Of a stretch of 64,000 bases of DNA, positions 29,882 through 39,882 are shown in pieces. Below the pieces are notes generated by a model that made no database searches, was not told the origin of the DNA, and saw only the letters and a program-made list of their open reading frames with translations. Each line of letters starts with the position of its first letter. Within the stretch, counting starts at the first letter, position 1. Origin of the DNA: Candidatus Faecousia intestinigallinarum (GTDB taxonomy: Bacteria; Bacillota; Clostridia; Oscillospirales; Oscillospiraceae); contig DVKX01000018.1 of assembly GCA_018715805.1 (NCBI GenBank), positions 62,001 to 126,000 of the forward strand, read 5' to 3'. A program made the translations under genes and the position numbers.

Positions 29882-30813
29882 GTTGCTTCCTCCTGTGTGG
29901 ACGGACGGCTGCCCAAAGCGGCGAACCATCGGAATGTCATAGGCCAGATGATCCCGGCCACAATCACAATTAAAAAGTAGCGCAGGGCGCGCGCAGCCAT
30001 ATGCCCTGCGAAAAGGGCGTCCAGCGGTGCGCGCAGACCGTTCTGCACCGCAAGCACCAGCGCAATGCCAAGCGTCAGCTTCAGCATCTGCGCCCACCAA
30101 ACGGCTTTCGTAGGAAAGTGCAGCCACTTTTCATCCACTGCATAGGCGGCCAGCATACCCAGCAGCGCGCCCAGCAGGGTATAGGCATTTTTGACGCCGG
30201 ACTGGAGATTCTCCATATCCACGTCCGCAGGGAATGGAAAAAACTCCACATAGCACAAGAACGCCGTCGCAAAAAGCAGCATTACGCCAAACATCCAGGG
30301 GATGTATTTTCCATCCCCACCCATCACCACCGGCCGCAGCAGGAATACCAGCGCCACCGCCATAACCGCCGCTACCCCCACGTCCGCAGGGGTATGCACG
30401 CCCAGATACATCCGGGAAAAGGGCACCAGCACGGCAACGGCAACACAAACCGCCCGAAGCCAAGCTATTTTTGTTGACCGAGCGATCGCGCCAAACACGC
30501 CCACCGCACTCTGGGTATGCCCGCTGGGAAAGCTATAGCCCGCGGCCGCCTCCCTGGCCTGCTCCACAATGGTAAACTGTGGATCCAAAACCCAAGGGCG
30601 GGGCACACGGAAAACCAGCTTCAAAAACTGATTGGCAATGGTACCAAAAAAGCCCACGCCCAGAATATAATACCCCTCCCGCTTGTTCACACACCAGTAA
30701 AAAAGCAGCGCCACCGCCAAAAAGGCAGTCTCCTCCCCCAAATGGGTAATGAGGAGCATACATTCGTTCAAGCCTGGTACGCGGATCTGCTCCAGCAAAC
30801 GCAAAAAGTCCAT
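29878..30813 (-). CDS. PAP2 family phosphatase
   Basis: NQFLKLVFRVPRPWV; YSFPSGHTQSAVGVFGAIA; SRMYLGVHTPADV. Confidence 0.9.
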   Translation of the reverse strand: MDFLRLLEQIRVPGLNECMLLITHLGEETAFLAVALLFYWCVNKREGYYILGVGFFGTIANQFLKLVFRVPRPWVLDPQFTIVEQAREAAAGYSFPSGHTQSAVGVFGAIARSTKIAWLRAVCVAVAVLVPFSRMYLGVHTPADVGVAAVMAVALVFLLRPVVMGGDGKYIPWMFGVMLLFATAFLCYVEFFPFPADVDMENLQSGVKNAYTLLGALLGMLAAYAVDEKWLHFPTKAVWWAQMLKLTLGIALVLAVQNGLRAPLDALFAGHMAARALRYFLIVIVAGIIWPMTFRWFAALGSRPSTQEEAT

Positions 30814-30947
30814 AGCTGCCTCCTTTCATGCATATAAACCTATTATAGCAGATATTGTGAAAATGTAAAGAATAACCCATTCATCTTGCTTTTTCCAAAA
30901 AAACGCGTATAATATAGTGAACTACACTTGATTTTGGAGGAAACGTT

Positions 30948-31667
30948 ATGCCAATGTACTATTATTATGGCTTCGATTGGACCTATATCGTTCTGGTTTT
31001 GCCCTGTCTTATTTTAGCTGTCTGGGCAAATTCCCGCGTCAACAGCACCTTTAATAAATATTCCAAGCAGTTCTCCGCCCGGCGCATCTCCGCCGCCCAG
31101 GCCGCCCAGCGGGTACTCAGCATGAACGGCGTTACCGGCGTCCGCATTGAGCGCGTGGCGGGGAAGCTCACAGATCATTACGACCCCAAAAGCAATGTAA
31201 TCCGTCTGTCCGACAGCGTATACGACAGCTGCTCCACTGCCGCCATCGGCGTTGCCTGTCATGAGGCCGGCCACGCAGTGCAGTATGCCCAGGGCTACGG
31301 ACCCATCAAGCTGCGCGCCGCCATCATCCCCATCACCAATATTGGTTCCAAGCTGGCCATGCCCCTGATTCTGCTGGGTATTCTGTTCTCCGCTTTCAGC
31401 AATGTTTCCAGCCTGATGGTTTATGTGGGAATCGCCTGTTTCGGTCTGTCCGTCATTTTCCAGTTCGTCACCCTGCCGGTGGAGTTTAACGCCAGCCGAC
31501 GCGCCATTCGGGCGATTGAGGAGGGCGGCCTGCTCACTGCGGAAGAACAGCAGGGCGCAAAAAAGACGCTGCAAGCCGCCGCCATGACCTATGTGGCGGC
31601 CACTGCGGTAGCATTGACACAGCTGCTGCGGCTTTTGATGATTTTTTCCCGCCGCAGCCGCAACTGA
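30948..31667 (+). CDS. Zinc metallopeptidase (YugP-like)
   Basis: CHEAGHAVQYAQGY in a membrane protein starting MPMYYYYGFDWTYIVLVLPCLILA. Confidence 0.85.
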   Translation: MPMYYYYGFDWTYIVLVLPCLILAVWANSRVNSTFNKYSKQFSARRISAAQAAQRVLSMNGVTGVRIERVAGKLTDHYDPKSNVIRLSDSVYDSCSTAAIGVACHEAGHAVQYAQGYGPIKLRAAIIPITNIGSKLAMPLILLGILFSAFSNVSSLMVYVGIACFGLSVIFQFVTLPVEFNASRRAIRAIEEGGLLTAEEQQGAKKTLQAAAMTYVAATAVALTQLLRLLMIFSRRSRN

Positions 31668-31698
31668 ATTTTCTCAAGCACAGAGAAAGAGGATTTCT

Positions 31699-32982
31699 AT
31701 GGAACAGCTTCTGGAATTTTATGCCCGCATGGGGATATCTCCCGGCGTGTACGCATATGGAGAAAAAGCCCTAGAGGGGTTGAAAGAGCGTTTTGCCGCC
31801 ATCGACCAAATCGCAGAGTATAACCAGGCAAAAGTAATTGCGGCCATGCAGAAAAACCGGGTAAACGCCGCTTGCTTTGCCGCTTCCACCGGCTACGGCT
31901 ACGACGACACCGGCCGGGATTGTCTGGAACGGGTGTACGCCGACGTGTTCCGCACAGAAGCCGCCCTGGTACGCCCACAGATCACCTGCGGCACCCACGC
32001 TTTGACAGTGGCGCTTTCCGCCAATCTGCTGCCGGGAGACGAACTGCTCTCCCCAGTGGGAGCGCCCTACGACACTCTGCAAGAGGTCATTGGCATCCGG
32101 GAAAGTCCCTGCTCTCTAAAAGAGTACGGTGTTTCCTACCGGCAGGTGGATCTGCTGCCGGACGGCGGCATTGACTACCAGGGCATTCGCGCCGCCATCG
32201 GAGAAAAAACCAAGCTGGTAACCATCCAGCGTTCCAAGGGCTATGCTGCGCGCCCCACCCTCTCCGTGGAGCAAATTGGCCGGCTTATTGCCTTCGTAAA
32301 ATCCATCAAGCCGGATGTGCTCTGTATGGTAGACAACTGCTATGGGGAATTTGTGGAGACTATGGAGCCCTCCGACGTGGGGGCGGACATGGTAGTCGGC
32401 TCCCTCATCAAGAACCCCGGCGGCGGTCTGGCCACCAGCGGCGGCTATATCTGCGGGACGCGCCAATGCGTGGAACGGTGCGCGTACCGGCTCTCCGCCC
32501 CCGGGCTAGGGCAGGAGGTGGGCGCCAACTTCGGCGTCATGACCGCCTTCTTCCAGGGCTTTTTCCTGGCGCCCACAGTGGTGGCCGGCGCGGAAAAGGG
32601 CGCCATTTTTGCCGCCAATCTATATGAACCCCTGGGCTTCCGCTGCGTACCCAGCGCCGGGGAAAGCAGGCACGACATCATCCAGGCTGTGGAGCTGGGC
32701 AGCGAGGCGGCCATGGTAGCCTTCTGCCAGGGGATACAGTCCGCCGCTCCAGTGGATTCCTCTGCCACTCCCCTCCCCTGGGATATGCCCGGCTACAGCG
32801 ACAAGGTGATTATGGCCGCAGGAGCATTCGTCCAGGGTTCTTCCATCGAGCTTTCTGCCGACGGCCCTATTCGTCCCCCCTACGCCGTATACTTCCAGGG
32901 CGGCCTCACCTGGTATCATGCCAAACTGGGCATCCTGCTGAGCCTGCAAAAGCTCATCGACAACGGACTCGTTACATTATAA
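31699..32982 (+). CDS. Methionine gamma-lyase family protein ('aluminum resistance'-type PLP enzyme)
   Basis: FAASTGYGYDDTGRDCLERVYADVF; RPQITCGTHALTVALSANLLPGDELLSPVGAPYDTL; VGSLIKNPGGGLATSGGYI. Confidence 0.85.
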   Translation: MEQLLEFYARMGISPGVYAYGEKALEGLKERFAAIDQIAEYNQAKVIAAMQKNRVNAACFAASTGYGYDDTGRDCLERVYADVFRTEAALVRPQITCGTHALTVALSANLLPGDELLSPVGAPYDTLQEVIGIRESPCSLKEYGVSYRQVDLLPDGGIDYQGIRAAIGEKTKLVTIQRSKGYAARPTLSVEQIGRLIAFVKSIKPDVLCMVDNCYGEFVETMEPSDVGADMVVGSLIKNPGGGLATSGGYICGTRQCVERCAYRLSAPGLGQEVGANFGVMTAFFQGFFLAPTVVAGAEKGAIFAANLYEPLGFRCVPSAGESRHDIIQAVELGSEAAMVAFCQGIQSAAPVDSSATPLPWDMPGYSDKVIMAAGAFVQGSSIELSADGPIRPPYAVYFQGGLTWYHAKLGILLSLQKLIDNGLVTL

Positions 32983-32990
32983 GCGTAAAA

Positions 32991-33022
32991 GCCGGCCTCT
33001 CCGATGTATCGGGGAGGCCGGC
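32991..33022. terminator. Bidirectional terminator-like hairpin
   Basis: GCCGGCCTCTCCGA-TGTA-TCGGGGAGGCCGGC between convergent genes. Confidence 0.6.
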
Positions 33023-33026
33023 CGCG

Positions 33027-33272
33027 TTATGAAAACAGCTTTTCCTTTTCCGTATGCGTCAGCTTTTTTATTTGCAGCTCTCTCCGGAGCGCCTGGGATT
33101 TATTCGGACAGCGCACTTGGTAACGCAGCGTTACAGGCCTCCGGCTGCGGGTGTATTTCGCACCCTTTCCAGCATTATGGACTGCCAAGCGCCTGCAAAT
33201 ATCATCGGTAATACCTGTGTAGTATGTGCCGTCCCGGCATTCCAAAATATAGACGAACCATTCCTTTTCCAC
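33027..33272 (-). CDS. GIY-YIG nuclease family protein
   Basis: WFVYILECRDGTYYTGITDDICRRLAVHNAGKGAKYTRSRRPV. Confidence 0.9.
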   Translation of the reverse strand: MEKEWFVYILECRDGTYYTGITDDICRRLAVHNAGKGAKYTRSRRPVTLRYQVRCPNKSQALRRELQIKKLTHTEKEKLFS

Positions 33273-33274
33273 TG

Positions 33275-33778
33275 TTATTTCCCCCGAAAGAAGCGGTTTG
33301 CCAGCAGGCTCAGCAGAAAATCTGCGGCAAAGAAGGTGACATTTCCCAGCAGAAGCAGAACGCCCAGCATAACGGCGCGCTCCGTTTGGGTATCTCCCTC
33401 CACAGGCAGCCCCATCAGCCCGATCAGCAGCCCATAGAGCAGAATCACCGCCCCATTGAACAGCAGCCCTTTCCAGAGCCAGCGCAGCTTTCGTCTCTCA
33501 ATTTTAGGCTTCAAAATAGGATAGTACCCCAGCGCCACAAAAACTCCCGCCGCTTCTTTGTCTGGGGAAAGCAGCGCCGCCAAAATCGCCACCGCCGTAT
33601 ACCATGTCCAGGCAATCCTCTGCCCACAGAGCCGGTACACGAACAGCGTCATGACAAGGCACAAAAGCGGGCAAATATAGGTCATCCCCGGAATCATAGC
33701 GCCAAGGCTCATAATTACCATGGCCAGCGCTGCAAAAACACCGCCCAGTGCGATGGCTTTTACCAGACTGTTTCTCAT
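33275..33778 (-). CDS. Small polytopic membrane protein of unknown function
   Basis: MRNSLVKAIALGGVFAALAMVIMSLGAMIPGMTYICPLLCLVM with further TM segments. Confidence 0.7.
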   Translation of the reverse strand: MRNSLVKAIALGGVFAALAMVIMSLGAMIPGMTYICPLLCLVMTLFVYRLCGQRIAWTWYTAVAILAALLSPDKEAAGVFVALGYYPILKPKIERRKLRWLWKGLLFNGAVILLYGLLIGLMGLPVEGDTQTERAVMLGVLLLLGNVTFFAADFLLSLLANRFFRGK

Positions 33779-35223
33779 TTGTTCTGCTTCAGCAGGTCAT
33801 ATTTGATGTCCCAAAGCTTTTGGGACAGATCCACATAGTAGGTGTGCGGATTATCGAACCGCTTCACCTCGTCCCACAAGGCGCCCACCTGCTCCATACA
33901 GTAGGCGCGGATCTCCTGAAGCGACGGCATTTGGTAGACCAGCTCGCCGCCGCGGAAAATAGGAACTTGCAGCTCCTTTGCGGTAAAATTATAGACGTCT
34001 TTTGTTTTCCAAGTGGCTTCCGGGTCAAAAATGGTCAGGTTCTTGCTGTCGTCTACCGTCTCGTCATACACGCACAAGTAGTCGGCAATGGCCTTGCCCG
34101 TGTCGTTTCCATAGAAGCGGTAGAGCTTCTTGAAATGGGGATTGGTGATCTTCCCTACATTCTCGGATATTTTGATCTTTGGCTCGATGGTGCCGTCCTC
34201 CCGCTCAACGGCCGCCAGCTTGTACACACCGCCAAATACCGGCTCTGATCGGGCGGTAATCAGCCGCTCACCCACACCGAACACATCGATCTTGGCTCCC
34301 TGGCGGAGAATATCCTGAATAATATATTCATCCAAAGAATTTGACACGGAAATCTGGCACTCCGTCCATCCCGCTTCGTCCAGCATTTTTCTGGCCTGCT
34401 GCGTCAGATAGGCCATATCGCCGGAGTCCAGCCGGATGCCGCACTTTTTAATACCCCGGGGCTTCAAAACCTCGTTAAATGCGCGGATGGCATTGGGCAC
34501 GCCGGAGTGGAGGGTGTTGTAGGTATCCACCAGCAGCGTAGCGTTGGTGGGATAAATTTCACAGTAGGTTTTGAATGCTTCATATTCCGAATCGAACATC
34601 TGCACCCAGGCATGCGCCATAGTGCCGCCGGCATATACGCCGTAAAGCTGATCGGAGATGGTGCAGGCTGTGCCGTCGCAGCCGCCGATATACGCGGCTC
34701 TGGCGCCTAAAATGGCCGCGTCTGCGCCCTGCGCCCGGCGGGAGCCAAACTCCAGCACTGTTCGTCCCTCCGCAGCCCGCACCACCCGATTGGCTTTGGT
34801 AGCGATGAGGCTCTGATGATTCACACTAAGAAGCAGGAACGTTTCAATGAGCTGCGCCTCGATGGCGGGGGCGCGCACCGTGAGGATCGGTTCCTTGGGA
34901 AAGATGGGCGTTCCCTCAGGAACTGCCCAAATATCCCCGGTAAAGTGGAAATCCGCTAAATACTGCAAAAATTCCTCGCTGAACAGCTTCCGCTCCCGGA
35001 GATACTGAATATCCTCCCGGCTGAAATGCAGATTGCGGATGTAATCGATGATCTGCTCCAAACCTGCGGCAATGGCAAAGCCGCCCCCATCCGGACACTG
35101 GCGGAAAAATACGTCAAAATAACAGATGCGGTCTTTGTAGCCTTTTTGAAAATAACCATTGCCCATGGTCAGCTCATAGAAGTCGCAGAGCATGGTTAAA
35201 TTCAGTTTTTCATGCGTTGCCAT
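33775..35223 (-). CDS. pncB: Nicotinate phosphoribosyltransferase
   Basis: MLCDFYELTMGNGYFQKG; EFGSRRAQGADAAILGARAAYIGG; GIRLDSGDMAYLTQQ; FGVGERLITARSEPVFGGVYKL. Confidence 0.92.
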   Translation of the reverse strand: MATHEKLNLTMLCDFYELTMGNGYFQKGYKDRICYFDVFFRQCPDGGGFAIAAGLEQIIDYIRNLHFSREDIQYLRERKLFSEEFLQYLADFHFTGDIWAVPEGTPIFPKEPILTVRAPAIEAQLIETFLLLSVNHQSLIATKANRVVRAAEGRTVLEFGSRRAQGADAAILGARAAYIGGCDGTACTISDQLYGVYAGGTMAHAWVQMFDSEYEAFKTYCEIYPTNATLLVDTYNTLHSGVPNAIRAFNEVLKPRGIKKCGIRLDSGDMAYLTQQARKMLDEAGWTECQISVSNSLDEYIIQDILRQGAKIDVFGVGERLITARSEPVFGGVYKLAAVEREDGTIEPKIKISENVGKITNPHFKKLYRFYGNDTGKAIADYLCVYDETVDDSKNLTIFDPEATWKTKDVYNFTAKELQVPIFRGGELVYQMPSLQEIRAYCMEQVGALWDEVKRFDNPHTYYVDLSQKLWDIKYDLLKQNK

Positions 35224-35341
35224 AACGACACCCTCTTTTTTTATATTGTTCTTATTATACGGCACACCGCAAAAAATAGCAATCCTTTTGTTGACACCGG
35301 GGCGCATTTGCGTTATAGTAAAAGAAAAGGGGGGTTCTTCC

Positions 35342-35662
35342 ATGGAAGACTACGGCGCTATGATCCGCAACACCTTTACCTACGGCAGCGTGCGGGACGC
35401 GCAGGCGCTTTTTGAAACCTGCGTCCACAATGCTTTTCCCACTTTCCGCTTCCGGGGGCTTGAATTGATCCGATTCCTGCGGGAAGAGGAATACATGGAG
35501 GGCAAAAGCTGGAACCATGTATTTGAGATCCGCAAAACAACTCTGGAGGACAATCCGGTCTGGGAGGTCTGCTGCCGCCGCGTGACCATGGGCAAGACGC
35601 CGGATAAGCAAGTCTATCTGGACTATATGAGCCTGGGCTTTGTCCGTTATATTGAAAAATAA
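35342..35662 (+). CDS. Hypothetical protein
   Basis: 106-aa ORF, RBS GGGG at -9, bounded by intrinsic terminator. Confidence 0.65.
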   Translation: MEDYGAMIRNTFTYGSVRDAQALFETCVHNAFPTFRFRGLELIRFLREEEYMEGKSWNHVFEIRKTTLEDNPVWEVCCRRVTMGKTPDKQVYLDYMSLGFVRYIEK

Positions 35663-35680
35663 AATTTCAACGCATCTATA

Positions 35681-35710
35681 GATGCCAGCGCAGCTGGCAT
35701 CTTTTTCTTT
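35681..35710 (+). terminator. Rho-independent terminator
   Basis: GATGCCAGC-GCA-GCTGGCATC then TTTTTCTTT. Confidence 0.85.
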
Positions 35711-35724
35711 TGCCGAAGCTTAAC

Positions 35725-35753
35725 TTGACATTTTTTCTCCCCGCATCTATACT
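35725..35753 (+). promoter_or_regulatory. Sigma-A-like promoter for the ABC transporter pair
   Basis: TTGACA (35725-35730), 17 nt, TATACT (35748-35753). Confidence 0.7.
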
Positions 35754-35834
35754 CTAATGGTAAAATGGGGTTTTGTTCTGAAGAACCATTGTGCGGCTAA
35801 TTTAACATAAACAACAAAAATAAGGAGCAACACT

Positions 35835-36536
35835 ATGCAGCTTGTAATTGAGCATTTGTCCAAACACTTCGACAAAAAGGAAGTGCTGCGGGATATTGAT
35901 TTTACCTTCGAGGAAGGAAAAATCTACGGCCTGCTGGGTCGGAACGGCGCAGGCAAGACCACCCTGTTCAACTGCCTGAACCAGGATATCCCTACAAACG
36001 GCGGCAGCTTCTATTTTCAGCAGGACGGCGCGCGCCGGGAAGTCACCTCCAAGGACATCGGCTATGTTCTTTCCACGCCGGTGGTGCCGGAATTTCTCAC
36101 CGGGAGGGAATTTCTGAAATTCTTTCTGGAAATCAACGCGGATTCCATCCCGCATCCCAAGTCCATAGACAACTACTTTGATACCATGCACATCGCTCCT
36201 GATGATCGGGAGAAGCTTCTGAAAGATTACTCCCATGGTATGAAAAACAAAATGCAGATGCTGGTGAATATCATCGCCCAACCCGAGCTGCTTCTCCTGG
36301 ACGAGCCAATGACCGCCCTGGATGTGGTGGTGGCGGAAGAGATGAAAGAATTGCTGCGAACCTTAAAAGAGGGACGCATCACCATCTTCTCCACCCACAT
36401 TCTGGATCTCGCTCTGGATCTGTGCGATGAAATCATATTGCTTCATCACGGCGTGCTGGAGGTTGTGGAAAAAGCCAGCCTGGACAGCCGGGACTTTAAG
36501 GAGAAGATCATTGCGGCTCTGCGGGAGGAAGACTGA
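35835..36536 (+). CDS. ABC transporter ATP-binding protein
   Basis: GLLGRNGAGKTTLFNCLNQD; YSHGMKNKMQMLVNIIAQPELLLLDEPMTALDV. Confidence 0.9.
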   Translation: MQLVIEHLSKHFDKKEVLRDIDFTFEEGKIYGLLGRNGAGKTTLFNCLNQDIPTNGGSFYFQQDGARREVTSKDIGYVLSTPVVPEFLTGREFLKFFLEINADSIPHPKSIDNYFDTMHIAPDDREKLLKDYSHGMKNKMQMLVNIIAQPELLLLDEPMTALDVVVAEEMKELLRTLKEGRITIFSTHILDLALDLCDEIILLHHGVLEVVEKASLDSRDFKEKIIAALREED

Positions 36537-38107
36537 TGTACAAAACGCTGCGCATTACGTTTTCTCTGAAAAATACATATCGGGTCAACAGCATCCTCTA
36601 TTCCCTGAAGCAGATCCCGCTTCTCAAGCGGCTTTTGCCGGACGCCTTATACGGCATACAGGGTTTCAAAATTTTTGCCAACATACTGGCCATTATTTGG
36701 GAGATCCTATCCATATTTCTGGGGAAGTTTCTGTACTTTCTCACTTTGGTCTGCGGTATCGAGGCTCTTTATGAAAAAGCGCCTGCGTCTCAGGCCTTCC
36801 TGCACATTCTTCTATTTCTTACCGTTATCGGTTCGTTTGCCAATACCTTTTTATTCAACCCCAGTCGGGACAAATACTACGCCATCATCCTTATGCGGAT
36901 GGATGCCCGTCGAAACACGCTGGTGAATTACGGCTATGCCATGGGCAAGGTCTTGCTGGGCTTCCTCCCCTTTACCCTGCTCTTTGGTTTGGCGCGCGGA
37001 ATCCCCCTGTGGCTGTGTTTGCTGCTCCCCTGCTCCATCGCCGGGATGAAGCTCGTATCCGTTACCTATACGCTCTGGGATTATCAGAAGCGCGGGAACG
37101 TTTATAACGAGAACGAGGGAACAAAAACATATTGGATCGCCATGACCATCCTCTTGATACTGGCCTACGGCTCTCCGGCGCTGGGCATCGCCCTGCCGCT
37201 ATGGGTCAGCGCTGCCGTATTCTTGGCATGTATCCCCCTGGGGCTTTTATGTATCCGCAGGATATTCACATTCCCGGATTATCCCTCCGTTACCAGGCAG
37301 CTGCTTTATAAGATGCAAAACCAAATGGATCAGGCTGTCCAGTCCTCCAAAACCGTCAACCAGCAGTTTATCACAACGGACACTTCCATTACCAGCCGCC
37401 GGAAAGGCTTTGAATATCTCAACGAGCTTTTTATCAAGCGGCACCGGAAAATTCTATGGAAAGCCACCATCCGAATCATTTACGGCTGCCTGGTTCTGTT
37501 TGCGATGCTTCTATTGGCGATCTATGTTTTTCCCCAGTCCCGGGAAGTCATCAATTACATGATCCTCTCCTGCCTGCCCCTATTTCTGTTCGCCCTCTAC
37601 GCCATCAACCGAGGCACCAATTTTACCCGGGCGCTGTTTATGAACTGCGACCGCAGCCTGCTCACCTACGGCTTTTTTAAGCAGCCAAAGGCCATTTTGA
37701 AGCTGTTTCAGATCCGTCTCCGGGAGATCGTCAAAATCAACCTGGTTCCTGCCGGGATTCTCGCTGCAGGTCTGAGTATCCTCCTGTTTCTCTCCGGAGG
37801 AACGGAAGATCCCTGGAATTACGCAGTAGTGCTGGTATCCATTCCCTGTATCAGCGTATTCTTCTCCGTCCATCACCTGATCCTGTATTACCTGCTGCAG
37901 CCCTATAATGCAGGAACGGAGATGAAAAGCGGCGCATTCCAGATTGTCCAGTCCCTCACCTACTTTGCCTGTGTGCTCCTAATGCAGCTGCAGGTTCCCA
38001 CCTTGCTCTTCGGCGCTCTCAGCATTGTATTCTGCGTGCTTTACTCGGTGATTGCCTGCGTCCTGGTTTATCATCTGGCGCCAAAAACCTTCAAGCTGCG
38101 CCCATAA
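36536..38107 (+). CDS. Large polytopic membrane protein, putative cognate ABC permease
   Basis: 523 aa, many TM segments, start codon overlaps the stop of the ATPase gene. Confidence 0.75.
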   Translation: MYKTLRITFSLKNTYRVNSILYSLKQIPLLKRLLPDALYGIQGFKIFANILAIIWEILSIFLGKFLYFLTLVCGIEALYEKAPASQAFLHILLFLTVIGSFANTFLFNPSRDKYYAIILMRMDARRNTLVNYGYAMGKVLLGFLPFTLLFGLARGIPLWLCLLLPCSIAGMKLVSVTYTLWDYQKRGNVYNENEGTKTYWIAMTILLILAYGSPALGIALPLWVSAAVFLACIPLGLLCIRRIFTFPDYPSVTRQLLYKMQNQMDQAVQSSKTVNQQFITTDTSITSRRKGFEYLNELFIKRHRKILWKATIRIIYGCLVLFAMLLLAIYVFPQSREVINYMILSCLPLFLFALYAINRGTNFTRALFMNCDRSLLTYGFFKQPKAILKLFQIRLREIVKINLVPAGILAAGLSILLFLSGGTEDPWNYAVVLVSIPCISVFFSVHHLILYYLLQPYNAGTEMKSGAFQIVQSLTYFACVLLMQLQVPTLLFGALSIVFCVLYSVIACVLVYHLAPKTFKLRP

Positions 38108-38137
38108 GACCGCTTTCGCGCAGCTTTACGCTCGCTG

Positions 38138-38180
38138 TCAAAAATCCTGTTTGCCGAATGATTGGCAAACAGGATTTTTG
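38138..38180. terminator. Strong bidirectional terminator
   Basis: CAAAAATCCTGTTTGCC-GAATGATT-GGCAAACAGGATTTTTG. Confidence 0.85.
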
Positions 38181-38194
38181 TAAATTGGGCAAGA

Positions 38195-38896
38195 CTATTC
38201 CACCTTCAGCATACGGTATCCAATACCCACATGGGTTTGGATGTATTGCGGGGAATCCGGTGTCGGCTCCAATTTTTTTCGCAGCGTAGCCATAAATACC
38301 CGCAGGGACGCCACATCGTTATCCCAGCTCCTTCCCCAGATATTCTGCGTGATAAAGGTATGGGTCAGTACCTTCCCCACGTTTTTGGAAAGCAGGCACA
38401 GCAGCTTGTATTCAATGGGGGTCAGGTGCAGCTCCTGCCCGTCCAGGCAGGCGCACCCGCCGGCATAATCCACGCGCAGCCTCCCATTGACAAAGACGGA
38501 GTTTGCAGCCGCCATTCCCGCCGACATAAAGGAGAGCCTGCGCTGGATCACCCGCAGTCTTGCCAGCAGTTCCTCCACAGAAAAAGGCTTTGTCAAATAG
38601 TCGTCCGCGCCGGCGTCCAGCGCTTCAATTTTATCACTGTCCTCACTTCTGGCGCTGACAACAATGATTGGCAAATTCGACCAGGAGCGAATATTCCGAA
38701 TCACCTGCACTCCGTCCATGTCTGGCAGACCCAAGTCCAGCAGAACAATATCCGGGTTGTGAGAGGATGCCTCCAGGATAGCCTGCGCTCCGTTGGCGGC
38801 CACCAGATAACGGTAGTCGTTGGTTTTCAGCGCAGTGGTGATCAGGTTGCGGATGGGCGGATCGTCCTCCACAACCAAAATCAGTGGTTTATTCAT
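38195..38896 (-). CDS. kdpE: OmpR-family response regulator, KdpE-like
   Basis: MNKPLILVVEDDPPIRNLITTALKTNDYRYLVAANGAQAI; DIVLLDLGLPDMDGVQVI; winged-helix ELHLTPIEYKLLCLLSKNVGKVLTHTFITQNIWG. Confidence 0.85.
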   Translation of the reverse strand: MNKPLILVVEDDPPIRNLITTALKTNDYRYLVAANGAQAILEASSHNPDIVLLDLGLPDMDGVQVIRNIRSWSNLPIIVVSARSEDSDKIEALDAGADDYLTKPFSVEELLARLRVIQRRLSFMSAGMAAANSVFVNGRLRVDYAGGCACLDGQELHLTPIEYKLLCLLSKNVGKVLTHTFITQNIWGRSWDNDVASLRVFMATLRKKLEPTPDSPQYIQTHVGIGYRMLKVE

Positions 38897-39105
38897 GCAG
38901 TTTAACCTCCCCTGCCGGTAATGTGAATGTAAAGACCCCCCTGCGGCTGTCCGCGATCTGATTGGCTCCGCGTCCTCTCCACGCGCCTTGGCCTGGTGAC
39001 CCAAGCGCAGCATGGAACAGGTCTTGCCAACCCCGGGGGGCATAGCCGAAGAATATCTTCCGCTTTCCGCGCCGTCCGCCTGTGGAACCATTTCCGTTGG
39101 AGTCC
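38889..39105 (-). pseudogene. Collapsed kdpD-like sensor kinase remnant
   Basis: In separate frames: N-terminal KdpD-like RRGKRKIFFGYAP / GVGKTCSMLRLGHQAKARGEDA, then C-terminal histidine-kinase-like tail GVFTFTLPAGEVKLHE-stop overlapping the kdpE start; the whole middle is absent. Confidence 0.7.
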
Positions 39106-39273
39106 CTCCCCTGACGGAAAGGCGCAGCATCGCGCTGATGGATATTTATTATAGCACACTCTTCCCCAGATTTCTACATTGGAAATCTGCTTCCCGCTGT
39201 TGGGATCATACGCCCCGAAAAAAGCAGACCCGGCGGTTGCTTCCCGCTGGGTCTGCTGTCTGTATGACGGTTT

Positions 39274-39873
39274 TTACATCTCCTGGCGGCCTTCCAGCGC
39301 ACGGGAAAGCGTCACTTCATCGGCATATTCCAACTGACTGCCCACAGGCACGCCGTATGCCAAGCGCGTTACCTTGATCTCCATAGGACGCAGCAAACGG
39401 GAGATGTACATGGCGGTGGCTTCCCCCTCCGTATCCGGATTCGTGGCCATGATGACCTCCTGCACCCCGCCGGCGGCCACCCGCTGCAGCAATTCCTTAA
39501 TGCGGATGTCCTCCTGGGTTACATGGTTCAGCGGTGAGATCACGCCGTGGAGCACATGGTAGAGGCCGTTAAACTCGCGGCTCCGTTCCATGGCGATCAC
39601 GTCCTTTGGCTCTGCCACCACGCAGATCACGCTCTTATCCCGCAGATCGTCTGCGCAGATGGGACATATCTCCCGATCCGTCAGGTTCTGGCACACCGGA
39701 CAGGTGTGGACAGTCTTTTTTGCCTCCAGGATGGCATCTGCAAATGCCTGGGCATCCTCCATAGGAAGCTCCAGCACATGAAACGCCAGCCGCTGGGCAG
39801 TCTTTCCTCCAATGCCGGGAAGCCGCGCGAACTGATCCGCCAGCTCCTGAAGGGAGGCTGGAAAATACTGCAT
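39274..39873 (-). CDS. recR: Recombination protein RecR
   Basis: [64 protein letters not shown]. Confidence 0.95.
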   Translation of the reverse strand: MQYFPASLQELADQFARLPGIGGKTAQRLAFHVLELPMEDAQAFADAILEAKKTVHTCPVCQNLTDREICPICADDLRDKSVICVVAEPKDVIAMERSREFNGLYHVLHGVISPLNHVTQEDIRIKELLQRVAAGGVQEVIMATNPDTEGEATAMYISRLLRPMEIKVTRLAYGVPVGSQLEYADEVTLSRALEGRQEM

Positions 39874-39882
39874 AACGCCTCC

